The notes beneath the pieces were generated by a model. The model had not been told where the DNA came from, did not search any database, and saw only the letters and a program-made list of their open reading frames with translations. Shown here piece by piece: positions 32,858 to 40,084 of a stretch of DNA of 42,077 bases (position 1 is its first letter; each line of letters opens with the position of its first letter). The position numbers and the translations under genes are program-made. Origin of the DNA: a virus. Location of the stretch: positions 1 to 42,077 of IMG/VR virus record IMGVR_UViG_3300042402_007428, one strand, 5' to 3'.

Positions 32858-33328
32858 ATGGGTATGTCAAGGTTGATTGAGGCGATTGAGGCGAATCAGA
32901 ATTTCACCGACCTGCTCTACACGGCAGAGGTTGAAAACCTGCTCACCAACGCCAACCTACTCAAGTATCAACGCTCGGGCGGGCGGCTCTTGAAACTGAG
33001 TGACAAAAAATTGCATGAACTTATGGGCGTGCGGTTCTACTCGATTCCGATGCGCTTTGGCGTTGACGAAAACATCAACCTCGAGAGTTACTTTGGCGAA
33101 TACGCATCTACCCTTGCAGATTTGATCAAGCAGGCGGGCGTGCGGGTACAGCAGTTCAAGGCAACGACAAAGAAGCCTAGCCCTGATATCGCGGATCGAA
33201 TCTCTAAACTGCGCGACAAACTTGATGTTGCGCAAGGCGATACAAAGCATGGCCGCGCCGCACAGAAGCGTGCCGACCGTGAGCAGGAGGCTAGTTACCG
33301 CGATGCTACGGGCGGGGATCGTTGGTAG
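32858..33328 (+). CDS. Hypothetical protein
   Basis: A 156-residue protein; GGAGG (32848-32852) precedes ATG 32858. The N-terminal two thirds are helical ('RLIEAIEANQNFTDLLYTAE', then 'KLHELMGVRFYSIPMRFGVD'); the C-terminus is a charged helix ending Arg/Lys-rich. No motif recognised. A possible own promoter and the following ribosome-binding site suggest it is read with the next gene. Confidence 0.55.
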   Translation: MGMSRLIEAIEANQNFTDLLYTAEVENLLTNANLLKYQRSGGRLLKLSDKKLHELMGVRFYSIPMRFGVDENINLESYFGEYASTLADLIKQAGVRVQQFKATTKKPSPDIADRISKLRDKLDVAQGDTKHGRAAQKRADREQEASYRDATGGDRW

Positions 33329-33375
33329 CAGGCGGGCGTGCGCGTTGACTGATTAGGCAGATTTCGGAGGTTAGC

Positions 33376-34611
33376 ATGTCGTTTCGCGGGTTGATTTTTT
33401 TGCTAGACGAGGCGATCTCTGCGGCAGACGAAAAGGGTCTACGCAAGGATTGGCAGAAGGATATGCGCGGGCTGTTGGGCGCGGCTGTGAAGCAGAACAA
33501 GCGGGCCTACACCAAGCGGGCTGCTGCCCCTGCTGCACCAAAGAAGGCAGATGCAACCAAGTCTCCTGCCAAGCAGATGAAGGACGCTCAGCGGGGCAAC
33601 ACAGGCTCGAGTGGCGGCGAGGTTGATGGACCAAAGGGCGGCAACCGTGGCGCGGGCTTCAGCGGCTCCTTGGGCAACCTTGGTGGCGGTGGAGGCGGTG
33701 GCGGAAGCAGTGGTGGCGGAGGCGGTGGCGGTGGTGCTAGTGGCTCGATTACCTTTGGCGGCGGGAGCAGCAAGGCAAAGCCTAAGTCTGATGCCAACCC
33801 GTTGCGCGATGCAATGCAAGCATCAAAATCATCATCCGATCGAATTGAGGCGGTTACTGAACTATTGGCAAAGAGCGGATCAAAGGATGCCAAAGCTCTG
33901 TATCGGATGATAGAGAACAAGGACAGTGTCCGTTTCGCAAACTTCGCATCAGAAGAGTACGAAAAGGATCGCAATGCTGAGGGCTCGCAAGGCATGCAGA
34001 TTGTGACGATTGCGCTTTCGGTTTCTAATTGGAAGGGCTCGTTTGAGTTTGTCTTCACTCTGAACATGGCCGATGGCGGAGACCTAAAGGTTTCTAGTGA
34101 AGTGCTAGTAGATCTTGAAATTTCATCGCTTGACGCGTTGGATGGGGCAGGCAACGGCGACATTGTGAAATTCAGTTTGGTTGACAGATTGACCGATGAG
34201 CCTAGCAATAGTCTTGCGTCTTTCTATCATGGCATCGTGCTAAACGGCGATGGCACAGCATTTGAGATGATGCTTGAGGATGATGCAAAAACAAAGCAAC
34301 TCGCTAGGTGGGCAGGACAATTCGCGGGCATGATGGACACGGACAGCGATCCATCCAAGTTACCCCCCGGGACATACCTGCTTACCGATTTGCAGAAGCG
34401 GAACGGATTGGCAAACGCTATGGTCTATCTCCGCACTGATGGAACAAAATCGCGGTACAGTGTTGAGTTGGTATGCCGAGACAGCGTCGGCGACTACATT
34501 GAAATTGGCAATATCACTGATGGTGACGCCAAAAAAGTTACCTTGCGTGACTTCAATGCTGCGCTGCAGGTAGACCTTGATGCGTTGGACCGTTCTACGC
34601 CACCCGAGTAG
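33376..34611 (+). CDS. Protein with Lys/Ala segment and poly-Gly linker
   Basis: A 411-residue protein; GGAGG precedes ATG 33376. Layout: a helical N-terminus (1-50), a Lys/Ala/Thr-rich basic stretch (~45-75), a Gly/Ser-rich low-complexity linker with two runs of eight glycines (~80-125), then a helical region and a beta-rich C-terminal domain (~210-405). Hinged two-domain architecture and low complexity are common in fibre, tail-associated or host-surface binding proteins, but nothing specific is recognised. The linker is encoded by GGTGGC-type repeats. Confidence 0.55.
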   Translation: MSFRGLIFLLDEAISAADEKGLRKDWQKDMRGLLGAAVKQNKRAYTKRAAAPAAPKKADATKSPAKQMKDAQRGNTGSSGGEVDGPKGGNRGAGFSGSLGNLGGGGGGGGSSGGGGGGGGASGSITFGGGSSKAKPKSDANPLRDAMQASKSSSDRIEAVTELLAKSGSKDAKALYRMIENKDSVRFANFASEEYEKDRNAEGSQGMQIVTIALSVSNWKGSFEFVFTLNMADGGDLKVSSEVLVDLEISSLDALDGAGNGDIVKFSLVDRLTDEPSNSLASFYHGIVLNGDGTAFEMMLEDDAKTKQLARWAGQFAGMMDTDSDPSKLPPGTYLLTDLQKRNGLANAMVYLRTDGTKSRYSVELVCRDSVGDYIEIGNITDGDAKKVTLRDFNAALQVDLDALDRSTPPE

Positions 34612-34616
34612 GTGCA

Positions 34617-34985
34617 ATGATGATGAACCGTAACTTGCGCAGTTTGGTTGAGCAGATGCAGGGCAACAGACGGGTGTTGTCCGAGGGCGGCGTTACATTC
34701 TACACCATTGGCCGTGGCAGCGATGCCAAGGCGGCGTTTGCGAATGCGCGTGCTAGGGCAGCAGCCAACATGGATGATGAGGAGCGCGATGAGGGCTACT
34801 CAGGCACCATCTTCGAGAAGCGGTCTTTCGTTCTGATCCCGCTGCCCAAGGGCGCGGATGCCCGCGAGTACGCAGGCGAGTTGATAAAGAAGGAAGACGA
34901 GCGTGTGGACGACAAGTGGGGTCCTGCAGGTGCAATTGATATTGGCAACGGCGGGTTTCTGTTCTTTGGTTGGGCGTCGTCGTGA
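34617..34985 (+). CDS. Hypothetical protein
   Basis: A 122-residue protein; ATG 34617 (three consecutive Met codons) has AGGTG just upstream. It is mixed alpha/beta with 'GGVTFYTIGRGSDAKAAFAN', a charged loop and a C-terminal 'GAIDIGNGGFLFFGWASS'. No recognised family. The stop overlaps the GTG of the next small gene (GTGA). Confidence 0.55.
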   Translation: MMMNRNLRSLVEQMQGNRRVLSEGGVTFYTIGRGSDAKAAFANARARAAANMDDEERDEGYSGTIFEKRSFVLIPLPKGADAREYAGELIKKEDERVDDKWGPAGAIDIGNGGFLFFGWASS

Positions 34986-35176
34986 CTACAAGCGGTAACA
35001 TTGCAACCGTGCCTATGGGATTCCTAATCGGTGCCCCTCCGCCGTGGCCCTACAATGGTGGCAATCCGCAGGATGTGCCGTTGTCGATGATCCGTCGCAA
35101 GCGGCGCAACCGAGTGCGCGTGATTGGAGAGGCGGTTACGGTTGTGCCCGCAGCATGGGCAGTCTTATCTATGTAG
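34982..35176 (+). CDS. Small basic protein
   Basis: A 64-residue protein from GTG 34982 overlapping the upstream TGA. It has Pro-rich 'GAPPPWPYNGGNP', a basic 'IRRKRRNRVRV' cluster and a hydrophobic C-terminus. The coupling supports translation. Unknown role. Confidence 0.45.
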   Translation: MTTSGNIATVPMGFLIGAPPPWPYNGGNPQDVPLSMIRRKRRNRVRVIGEAVTVVPAAWAVLSM

Positions 35177-35183
35177 CAAAGAT

Positions 35184-35212
35184 TTGACAAGCACATCGAG
35201 GTACTGTAATGT
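35184..35212 (+). promoter_or_regulatory. Promoter upstream of gene 35260
   Basis: TTGACA (35184-35189), 17-nt spacer, TAATGT (35207-35212). One base longer spacing than the other members. Confidence 0.6.
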
Positions 35213-35259
35213 TCGTTGGTTGGCAGGGATTGGCCCTGTAGCGTTGTAGAGAGGTTGCT

Positions 35260-35430
35260 ATGCGTGATAATGTGGTTGTGGCGGTGGTTGTGGTTGTGGT
35301 TGTGGCACTCGGGTACGGGTACTTGGATTTGATCAACAAACGCGACGACCAAGTGGTTGAACTTATGAGCAAGTGCCGTACCGATGAGGGCCGCGAGGCT
35401 TGGGCAGAGTGTGTGCGTGGCCTCAAGTAA
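35260..35430 (+). CDS. Very small membrane protein (56 aa)
   Basis: A 56-residue ORF from ATG 35260 with AGAGAGG upstream and a promoter ~50 nt before it. Residues 5-18 are almost all valine (a run encoded by GTGGTT repeats) and would be one membrane span; a polar 38-residue tail has two cysteines. One-span small proteins in such regions often modulate host membranes or superinfection, but no specific role can be claimed. The next gene starts inside its end. Confidence 0.6.
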   Translation: MRDNVVVAVVVVVVVALGYGYLDLINKRDDQVVELMSKCRTDEGREAWAECVRGLK

Positions 35431-35629
35431 CCCACTAGCCTACATCAAGCAGGCAAACGCATACAAGACTCGGGTTGGCGACCTCGAGGACGCGTTGTCG
35501 CGTTTGTTGGCAGCCATTGACGGGCATCCTGTTGCCGACAACCATCCTGCAATCGCACACGCATACCGTAACGCAGCGGCGGTGTTGCAGGATCGCGTTG
35601 TGCTGCACCAAGGCGAGGTGATTGAATGA
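35417..35629 (+). CDS. Small hypothetical protein
   Basis: A 70-residue protein with GTG start at 35417 (or 35411); weak ribosome-binding site, overlapping the previous gene. It is mostly helical ('PLAYIKQANAYKTRVGDLED'). It ends in an ATGA overlap with the next gene. No recognised family. Confidence 0.5.
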   Translation: MASSNPLAYIKQANAYKTRVGDLEDALSRLLAAIDGHPVADNHPAIAHAYRNAAAVLQDRVVLHQGEVIE

Positions 35630-35880
35630 AGCCACCTGTAAGCAAGCAGTACTTTGCGCTACCACACGGCTTGTGGGGTCTTGTAGATGTGGCGATGCAC
35701 TGCGAGTCGCTGATTGCACAACACCCCGATGCTGCGAGGCGCGAGGTGATTATGGCTGCGTACAAGCGAATTGAGCACAATGTTTCGTTGCGGCTGCTTG
35801 ATTCGTACCACGACATTGAGTGCGAGGTTGATGCTGCTTTACAGCATGGTGCAACAGAGGTGAGCGATGACGGTAGATGA
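35626..35880 (+). CDS. Small hypothetical protein
   Basis: An 84-residue helical protein; GAGGTG precedes ATG 35626, which overlaps the upstream stop. His/Tyr/Cys are scattered ('LVDVAMHCESL', 'AYKRIEHNVSL'). The end overlaps the next gene by 14 nt. Unknown role. Confidence 0.5.
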   Translation: MKPPVSKQYFALPHGLWGLVDVAMHCESLIAQHPDAARREVIMAAYKRIEHNVSLRLLDSYHDIECEVDAALQHGATEVSDDGR

Positions 35881-36181
35881 ATACACGGAAGAGACGGGCA
35901 TTAGTTTGCTGCGGATTGCGGGCGGCTACGACGATTGCATTGTAGGCGTCGACGAGTCGCATGGCCGATTGGTGTATGATGCCACGCAGATCGTTGCCCG
36001 CATTGCTGCGCGGGATCAGATTAGCGAGGACGAGGCTTTGGAGTACTTCCAATACAACATCGCATCCGCCTATCTAGGCACGCACACGCCTGTTTACATA
36101 CGGGTAATGCAGTTTGATCTGCCGCCCCGAGTGATCCCTGCCGATGAAGTGGATAATGTTGTTGACAACGGGCAGGGGTAG
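35867..36181 (+). CDS. Hypothetical phage protein
   Basis: A 104-residue protein; AGAGGTG precedes ATG 35867. It contains 'AGGYDDCIVGVDESHGRLVY', then a helical 'EDEALEYFQYNIASAYLG' and 'TPVYI'. I recall the same pattern in small hypothetical proteins of other large phages, with no known function. A promoter for the next gene lies within its last codons. Confidence 0.6.
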   Translation: MTVDEYTEETGISLLRIAGGYDDCIVGVDESHGRLVYDATQIVARIAARDQISEDEALEYFQYNIASAYLGTHTPVYIRVMQFDLPPRVIPADEVDNVVDNGQG

Positions 36182-36209
36182 TGTAAAGAAATGCCTAGAG
36201 GGATACCCT
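36162..36209 (+). promoter_or_regulatory. Promoter plus small inverted repeat before the HTH pair
   Basis: TTGACA (36162-36167), 16-nt spacer, TAAAGA (36184-36189). Ten bases on, AGGG-ATA-CCCT (36199-36209) forms a short symmetric site near the expected +1, positioned like a repressor operator. The two downstream genes look like DNA-binding proteins, so autoregulation is a reasonable guess. Confidence 0.55.
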
Positions 36210-36226
36210 AAACAGAGGAGGGTGGC

Positions 36227-36574
36227 ATGGCTCGTGGACATAGAAAGGTTGTTGATATTGCGAACATGAAGTTTCCGTTGGCCGAGGCTGCAGCTCGACT
36301 GCGCATCAAGCAGATGTATCAGACACAGTCTGATCTTGCGGGCGAGGTGGCGTGGTCTACTTCTACGCTTTGCACTCGGCTTGGTCGGCTTCGGTATCAG
36401 ACCACCGACCACCGTTGGTTTGAGACTGTGTTGGCTATGCCCAAGGGCACGCTCGCTGCAATCAAGACGGGGCAGGAGTTGATGGATTTGGCGAACACAA
36501 AGGTTACTGCTGAGCAGCGGGCTGCTGCGGTTGCCGAATCTTTCATTGTGTGGGTTGAAGATTATGTCGCGTAA
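36227..36574 (+). CDS. HTH-like protein, first of a tandem pair
   Basis: A 115-residue protein; GAGGAGGG precedes ATG 36227. It carries 'YQTQSDLAGEVAWSTSTLCT', an HTH-like helix pair, followed by 'LGRLRYQTTDHRWFETVLAM' and 'PKGTLAAI'. The last part closely parallels the next gene, so the two are paralogs. Probably a DNA-binding regulator of phage or host genes; the operator-like repeat upstream supports autoregulation but is not proof. Confidence 0.6.
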   Translation: MARGHRKVVDIANMKFPLAEAAARLRIKQMYQTQSDLAGEVAWSTSTLCTRLGRLRYQTTDHRWFETVLAMPKGTLAAIKTGQELMDLANTKVTAEQRAAAVAESFIVWVEDYVA

Positions 36575-36944
36575 TCCAAAGAGCCGAGGTCGGGCAAAGC
36601 GGCCCGAATGCCGCAGGCACATCAACGCCTGTGCCATCATCAAAGTGCGGGCCACTCAGGTCTACGGGAGCCTTGCCAAGTTTGGCATACGGGCAGGGCT
36701 AAGTAGGCAATTGCTGCATTGCCGCATGCGGAGTGCCGAGGTTTGGAACCCGAACCACGGTTGGTGGGAGTATGTGTTGGCGTTGCCGCAAGGTGTGTTG
36801 GCGGGCGATGCTGCGGCTGCCTGTGATTTGATTATGGCATTGCCGCCTGTGCCTGATGCGGCTGCGATTGATGCCATTGTTGCAGGGCAGGCTGTGGTGT
36901 GGAACGATTGCGATGTGGCACGCGGCGGTTGGAAGAAGGGATGA
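36564..36944 (+). CDS. HTH-like protein, second of a tandem pair
   Basis: A 126-residue protein from ATG 36564, overlapping the previous gene by 11 nt. Basic N-terminus ('SRNPKSRGRAKRPECRRH'), HTH-like 'SLAKFGIRAGLSRQLLHC', then 'MRSAEVWNPNHGWWEYVLAL' and 'PQGVLAGD', aligning with the same part of the first paralog. Duplication with sequence drift suggests two related specificities. Ends in an ATGA overlap with the next gene. Confidence 0.55.
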   Translation: MSRNPKSRGRAKRPECRRHINACAIIKVRATQVYGSLAKFGIRAGLSRQLLHCRMRSAEVWNPNHGWWEYVLALPQGVLAGDAAAACDLIMALPPVPDAAAIDAIVAGQAVVWNDCDVARGGWKKG

Positions 36945-37408
36945 TCTACATCGGCGTCATCCCACGGCAGGCGGGCGCAATTGCCGCGTTGCGCGAGGAT
37001 GGCACCATTGCGGGTGTGGAGCGTTTTGGCGACACGGAGACGCTTGGCAGGGCTGCGCTTGTGATTGGCGACTTTGTTGAGGCGTTGGACACGGACGAGC
37101 CATTGGCTGCCACTGTATCGCGGTTGGACAAGGGCAATACGAAGTTTGATGGTGCTAGGGTGTATGGCGAGTGTTTGGGCGGACTGATGCTGACGAAGTG
37201 CCGCGTCTTTGCAATCAAGCCTGCCGATTGGCTGTACGGGTTGTCGCTGCCCAAACGCCACTTCACGCCAAACTACAAGCATGCGCTGCGGGATGCGGCG
37301 CAAGAGAAGTGGAAGCGCGATGTGTTGCTCTGCGAGGCAGACGCTCTGTGGGTTGCCGAGTGGGGCAGGCTACATGGCCCTTGGTCGCCAAGCATGCGTG
37401 CGAAGTAA
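36941..37408 (+). CDS. RuvC-fold-like protein lacking key catalytic acids
   Basis: A 155-residue protein; AAGAAGGG precedes ATG 36941, which overlaps the upstream stop. The order of elements follows the phage RuvC/RNase H fold: first strand 'MIYIGVIPRQAGAIAAL' (I7 where the catalytic Asp normally sits), a strand with S60 where the catalytic Glu would be, 'FAIKPADWLYGL' like the 'VxPxxW' element, then 'CEADALWVAEW' with D134 retained. Two of the three acids are missing, so nuclease activity is doubtful; it may bind junctions or inhibit resolvase. The alignment is by eye, so moderate confidence. Confidence 0.55.
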   Translation: MIYIGVIPRQAGAIAALREDGTIAGVERFGDTETLGRAALVIGDFVEALDTDEPLAATVSRLDKGNTKFDGARVYGECLGGLMLTKCRVFAIKPADWLYGLSLPKRHFTPNYKHALRDAAQEKWKRDVLLCEADALWVAEWGRLHGPWSPSMRAK

Positions 37409-37410
37409 AG

Positions 37411-37447
37411 GCCCGCCACGATAAGGACCCAAATCGTGACGGGCTTT
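37411..37447 (+). terminator. Terminator-like hairpin after the RuvC-fold gene
   Basis: GCCCGCCACGAT (37411-37422) pairs with ATCGTGACGGGC (37433-37444) apart from one mismatch, with a 10-nt loop, then TTT. It lies just after the stop at 37408. The U-tract is short. The rest of the 176-bp gap holds the promoter at 37529 and nothing else I can support. Confidence 0.6.
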
Positions 37448-37528
37448 GGCTAATGCCGCTGCGATTCCCCAACCGCCTTTACGCCTGCAACGATAGCAGG
37501 TTTGATTGGCAGTGCAACATGCAATTGC

Positions 37529-37557
37529 TTGCGCGTCATGCCCTGTTATGGTATGGT
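37529..37557 (+). promoter_or_regulatory. Possible promoter before gene 37585 and thyX
   Basis: TTGCGC (37529-37534), 17-nt spacer, TATGGT (37552-37557). The -10 is identical to that at 40073. The -35 is weaker. Confidence 0.4.
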
Positions 37558-37584
37558 TCTGCGACGCAATGTTGAGGTGGTGTA

Positions 37585-37779
37585 ATGTTGGCAGATAGTG
37601 CGTTTGTTTACTTTGCGATGCATGAGCCGCACAAGCACGCGCACGGCGACCCGCTGTTGCTGCTGTTTATGCTTATGTTCTTTGCATGGGTAGCGTACCT
37701 GTTCATAATTGTCCTTTGGTTCAACGATCCTACAGAAAAGCAGAGGGAGCAAAGGGATGATGAAAGTGGACTTGATTGA
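37585..37779 (+). CDS. Small membrane protein
   Basis: A 64-residue protein; GAGGTGG precedes ATG 37585. A His-rich N-terminal segment ('MHEPHKHAHGD') is followed by a strongly hydrophobic stretch of ~24 residues ('LLLLFMLMFFAWVAYLFIIV') and a charged tail. Single-span. The end overlaps thyX by 23 nt. Unknown role. Confidence 0.55.
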   Translation: MLADSAFVYFAMHEPHKHAHGDPLLLLFMLMFFAWVAYLFIIVLWFNDPTEKQREQRDDESGLD

Positions 37780-38638
37780 AAACGCCTTGCACAGCCGCCA
37801 AGTACTCGATCACGGCTTTGTGCGACTTGTAGATTGCATGCCACGGTATGTTGCGGAGGGCGAGACGGCAGACACAGCCATCGTCCGCGCCGCCCGCGTA
37901 AGTTACGGCGATGGCACCAAGCAGGTTAGTGACGATCGCAATCTGATCCGCTATCTGATGCGGCATCGGCATACGACGCCGTTTGAGATGGCCGAGTTTA
38001 CCTTCCATGTGAAATGCCCTATCTTTGTTGCCCGTCAGTGGATGCGGCATCGGACAGGATCGTTCAACGAAGTATCGGCGCGGTACTCGGTGTTGCCCGA
38101 GGAGTTCTACATTGCCGAAGATCACTATGTTCAACACCAATCGCTGCTGAACAACCAAGGTCGTGATGGTGCTTTTGCGCAGAGCGAGGCCAATGACATC
38201 CTGTTCGCTATGCGGTCTAACATGGCGCAGACGCATGCAGAGTACCACCACCTGTTGGGCAAGGATGTGGCGCGGGAGTTGGCGCGTACTGTGCTGCCTG
38301 TGGCTACCTACACGGAGTTCTATTGGAAGGTTGATCTGCTGAATCTGCTCAAGTTTCTGCATCTTCGGACGCACAAGCATGCGCAGATTGAGATTGCGCT
38401 TTACGGGGCGGCGATTGGCATGATGCTTAGGCCGTTAGCACCACACACGATGGATGCTTACCAAGACTATTGGGTCGAATCGCCTAGCCTATCGAGCGGC
38501 ATGTGGCTTTCGGTTCTGCTCACTTTGAGCATCGCGGATCGCAAAGCCATTGTTGACGTCTTCAAGGTATCCGAGCCCAAGCCGAGCAGGCGCGAAGTGC
38601 GCGAGTTCGCAGACGAGCTAGGTGTTGATGCGGAATAA
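37757..38638 (+). CDS. thyX: FAD-dependent thymidylate synthase
   Basis: A 293-residue protein. The signature RHRTGSFNEVSARYS (residues 97-111) is present, with the conserved 'AARVSYGDGTKQVSDDRNLI' in the N-terminal part. ThyX makes dTMP from dUMP using methylene-tetrahydrofolate, FAD and NAD(P)H; the homotetramer needs no separate dihydrofolate reductase. ATG 37757 is chosen, with GAGGGAG upstream; it overlaps the small membrane gene. Phages use ThyX to raise the dTTP supply for replication. A ring of small ORFs surrounds it. No base-modification gene is visible to link it to hypermodified thymine. Confidence 0.93.
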   Translation: MMKVDLIENALHSRQVLDHGFVRLVDCMPRYVAEGETADTAIVRAARVSYGDGTKQVSDDRNLIRYLMRHRHTTPFEMAEFTFHVKCPIFVARQWMRHRTGSFNEVSARYSVLPEEFYIAEDHYVQHQSLLNNQGRDGAFAQSEANDILFAMRSNMAQTHAEYHHLLGKDVARELARTVLPVATYTEFYWKVDLLNLLKFLHLRTHKHAQIEIALYGAAIGMMLRPLAPHTMDAYQDYWVESPSLSSGMWLSVLLTLSIADRKAIVDVFKVSEPKPSRREVREFADELGVDAE

Positions 38639-38912
38639 ACCACGGCCAAGCACCAAGACGACATCCATGCACTCGCTGCAGCGGTGTCCTACCAAGGCCG
38701 AGCGGGCGACCATGTTGCGCAATCCGAAGAAGAATTCAGCCGAAGCCATTGCCATGCGTAGGGTTGTGGTCGAGATGGGGCATTGGTTGTCGCCCTTTAT
38801 GCGCGATGCACCACTGCCTATGCTAACGGAGTGGGAGGCGACGGTTGATTTGTCCACATTGGATGCGTGGACAAACTACAACCCGAAGACGGGCAGGATG
38901 CAGGACAAGTAG
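38628..38912 (+). CDS. Hypothetical protein
   Basis: A 94-residue protein; AGGTG precedes ATG 38628, overlapping the thyX stop. It has a basic N-terminus ('RNKPRPSTKTTSMHSLQRCP') and a helical centre ('SAEAIAMRRVVVEMGHWLSP'). No family recognised. Confidence 0.5.
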   Translation: MRNKPRPSTKTTSMHSLQRCPTKAERATMLRNPKKNSAEAIAMRRVVVEMGHWLSPFMRDAPLPMLTEWEATVDLSTLDAWTNYNPKTGRMQDK

Positions 38913-38933
38913 CCCGCAGTAGGGCGGTGGATT

Positions 38934-39131
38934 ATGGTAGGTGCTGTTGTGGTGGTAGTTCTGTTTGTTGGCAATCTGATCGGATTCCTGTTGTTGGCGC
39001 ACGCAGCAGCAGGTTATGTAACTGCGGGTTACGCTTTGTACGCCATAGGTGCCTACTTTGCCGTGGTGGCGCAGGCGATTGTGGTTGCAGCGGGGTTTAG
39101 CGAGGCAGTGCGTAGGTTTCGCGACGATTAG
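38934..39131 (+). CDS. Small two-span membrane protein
   Basis: A 65-residue protein; GGTGG precedes ATG 38934. Two hydrophobic stretches, 'AVVVVVLFVGNLIGFLLLAH' and 'GAYFAVVAQAIVVAAGF', would span the membrane twice, leaving a basic C-terminus. It could be a holin-like protein, but there is no lysis cassette next to it. Its stop shares one base with the tRNA gene. Confidence 0.55.
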   Translation: MVGAVVVVVLFVGNLIGFLLLAHAAAGYVTAGYALYAIGAYFAVVAQAIVVAAGFSEAVRRFRDD

Positions 39132-39213
39132 CCGGAATGGCGGAATGGCAGACGCGGTGGACTCAAAATCCACTACCCGTTAGGGTGTGCGGGTTCGACT
39201 CCCGCTTTCGGTA
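39131..39213 (+). tRNA. tRNA-Leu(CAA)
   Basis: Class II tRNA, 83 nt. The acceptor stem GCCGGAA pairs with TTTCGGT (39206-39212, two G-U pairs). The anticodon arm GTGGA/TCCAC holds loop CTCAAAA, with CAA as anticodon. A long variable arm (ACCCGTTAGGGTGTG) and GGTTCGACTC T-loop region are as expected for leucine. There is no encoded CCA. It reads UUG, the leucine codon this phage prefers, so it probably compensates for a host that rarely uses it. Confidence 0.92.
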
Positions 39214-39224
39214 CTAGGTGCAAC

Positions 39225-39437
39225 ATGGCATACGCATACGCAAACGATGATAACGCGAAGAGGCCGATTGAGGTGACGCTGCCTGCCAACACAGGCGGTA
39301 ATCTGACGATTGCCGAGGCCAAACTGCTGATTGGCGATCTGCAAGAAGCCATTGCGCAAGCGGAGGACAACGCGAGGTACAATGCGCTGACGCCGAACGA
39401 GCGCATGCGGGCGTTGTTGGCAAAGAACAAGAAGTAG
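39225..39437 (+). CDS. Small hypothetical protein
   Basis: A 70-residue protein; AGGTG lies before ATG 39225. A beta-rich start ('PIEVTLPANTGGNLTIAEAK') is followed by a charged helix and Lys-rich tail. Unknown role. Confidence 0.5.
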   Translation: MAYAYANDDNAKRPIEVTLPANTGGNLTIAEAKLLIGDLQEAIAQAEDNARYNALTPNERMRALLAKNKK

Positions 39438-39453
39438 GGCAGGCAATTACTGC

Positions 39454-39481
39454 TTGACAACACATCGATGCATGCTAATGT
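39454..39481 (+). promoter_or_regulatory. Promoter upstream of gene 39526
   Basis: TTGACA (39454-39459), 16-nt spacer ending in CATGC, TAATGT (39476-39481). Confidence 0.65.
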
Positions 39482-39525
39482 TCCCTCAGATCGCAGCGAT
39501 AGGCGTTGCGAAGTAGGAGGACAAG

Positions 39526-39858
39526 ATGAAGACGAACTCGCTGCTGAATGAACTTACCTTTGTGCAACTCCTTGCCCTGATGGATGCCTGTTGGCACACG
39601 CAGAGTGCCGCTTGGGATCGCCTTGCTGATCTCCTTGTGACGCGGGAGGAGTGGAGCCGAGGCGACCGAGAGCGTGCCACTGACGAGCAGGTTGTGGCCG
39701 AGGCCGACAAGCATCGCCTCGCAGAGCGTAACAGCGCAGCGGTGTTGCTGCGGTTGCAGACCGAGTTTACTACCGAGTGGAGCGAGTTTGCCACCGAGTG
39801 GTGGAACGAGGATCACTTGCGCAGGCTGCTTGACAGCTCGGATTGCGTTGCGCAGTAG
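39526..39858 (+). CDS. Small acidic helical protein
   Basis: A 110-residue protein; AGGAGGA precedes ATG 39526, and its own promoter is 45 nt upstream. Mostly helical, Glu/Ala/Trp-rich ('TQSAAWDRLADLLVTREEWS'). It is probably an accessory early protein. No family recognised. Confidence 0.55.
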   Translation: MKTNSLLNELTFVQLLALMDACWHTQSAAWDRLADLLVTREEWSRGDRERATDEQVVAEADKHRLAERNSAAVLLRLQTEFTTEWSEFATEWWNEDHLRRLLDSSDCVAQ

Positions 39859-39867
39859 GCGGGCAAG

Positions 39868-40026
39868 ATGAACAATGATGCAAAGACGGAGCGCGATGCG
39901 TTTCTTGCAGCGGTTGCTGAGCATGAGCGTAGCGAAGCCGAGTGGCAGGAGCGGCGTGCAAAGATGAGCCCGCAAGAGGCCGCAGATGAGTCGTGGCAGA
40001 TCATCATGGCGGCCTTTAGCAAGTAG
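39868..40026 (+). CDS. Very small helical protein (52 aa)
   Basis: A 52-codon ORF from ATG 39868 to TAG 40026, 9 nt after the previous stop. The product is charged and helical ('DAKTERDAFLAAVAEHERSE'), ending 'IIMAAFSK', with the phage's codon style. Ribosome-binding site weak (GGGCAAG). Confidence 0.5.
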   Translation: MNNDAKTERDAFLAAVAEHERSEAEWQERRAKMSPQEAADESWQIIMAAFSK

Positions 40027-40050
40027 TCGCTGCTCGGCGGGCGTTTCGAT

Positions 40051-40078
40051 TTGACAGCGGCGAAATGCCCGCTATGGT
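40051..40078 (+). promoter_or_regulatory. Promoter of the candidate small RNA
   Basis: TTGACA (40051-40056), 16-nt spacer, TATGGT (40073-40078). The expected start of transcription is about 40085. No ORF with a sensible start follows before the terminator. Confidence 0.65.
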
Positions 40079-40084
40079 GCTAAC

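Noticed and set aside
35269-35305. GTGGTT repeat as a possible assembly artefact or satellite
   Set aside because: It keeps one reading frame and encodes a plausible membrane span with start and ribosome-binding site.
37411-37500. Possible tRNA-like fold
   Set aside because: A good stem exists, but there is no T-loop GGTTCGA box, anticodon arm or acceptor match; read as a terminator hairpin.
37171-37575. 134-codon ORF over the gap after the RuvC-fold gene
   Set aside because: It lies mostly in another frame of a better gene, then crosses a terminator-like hairpin; composition is non-coding.
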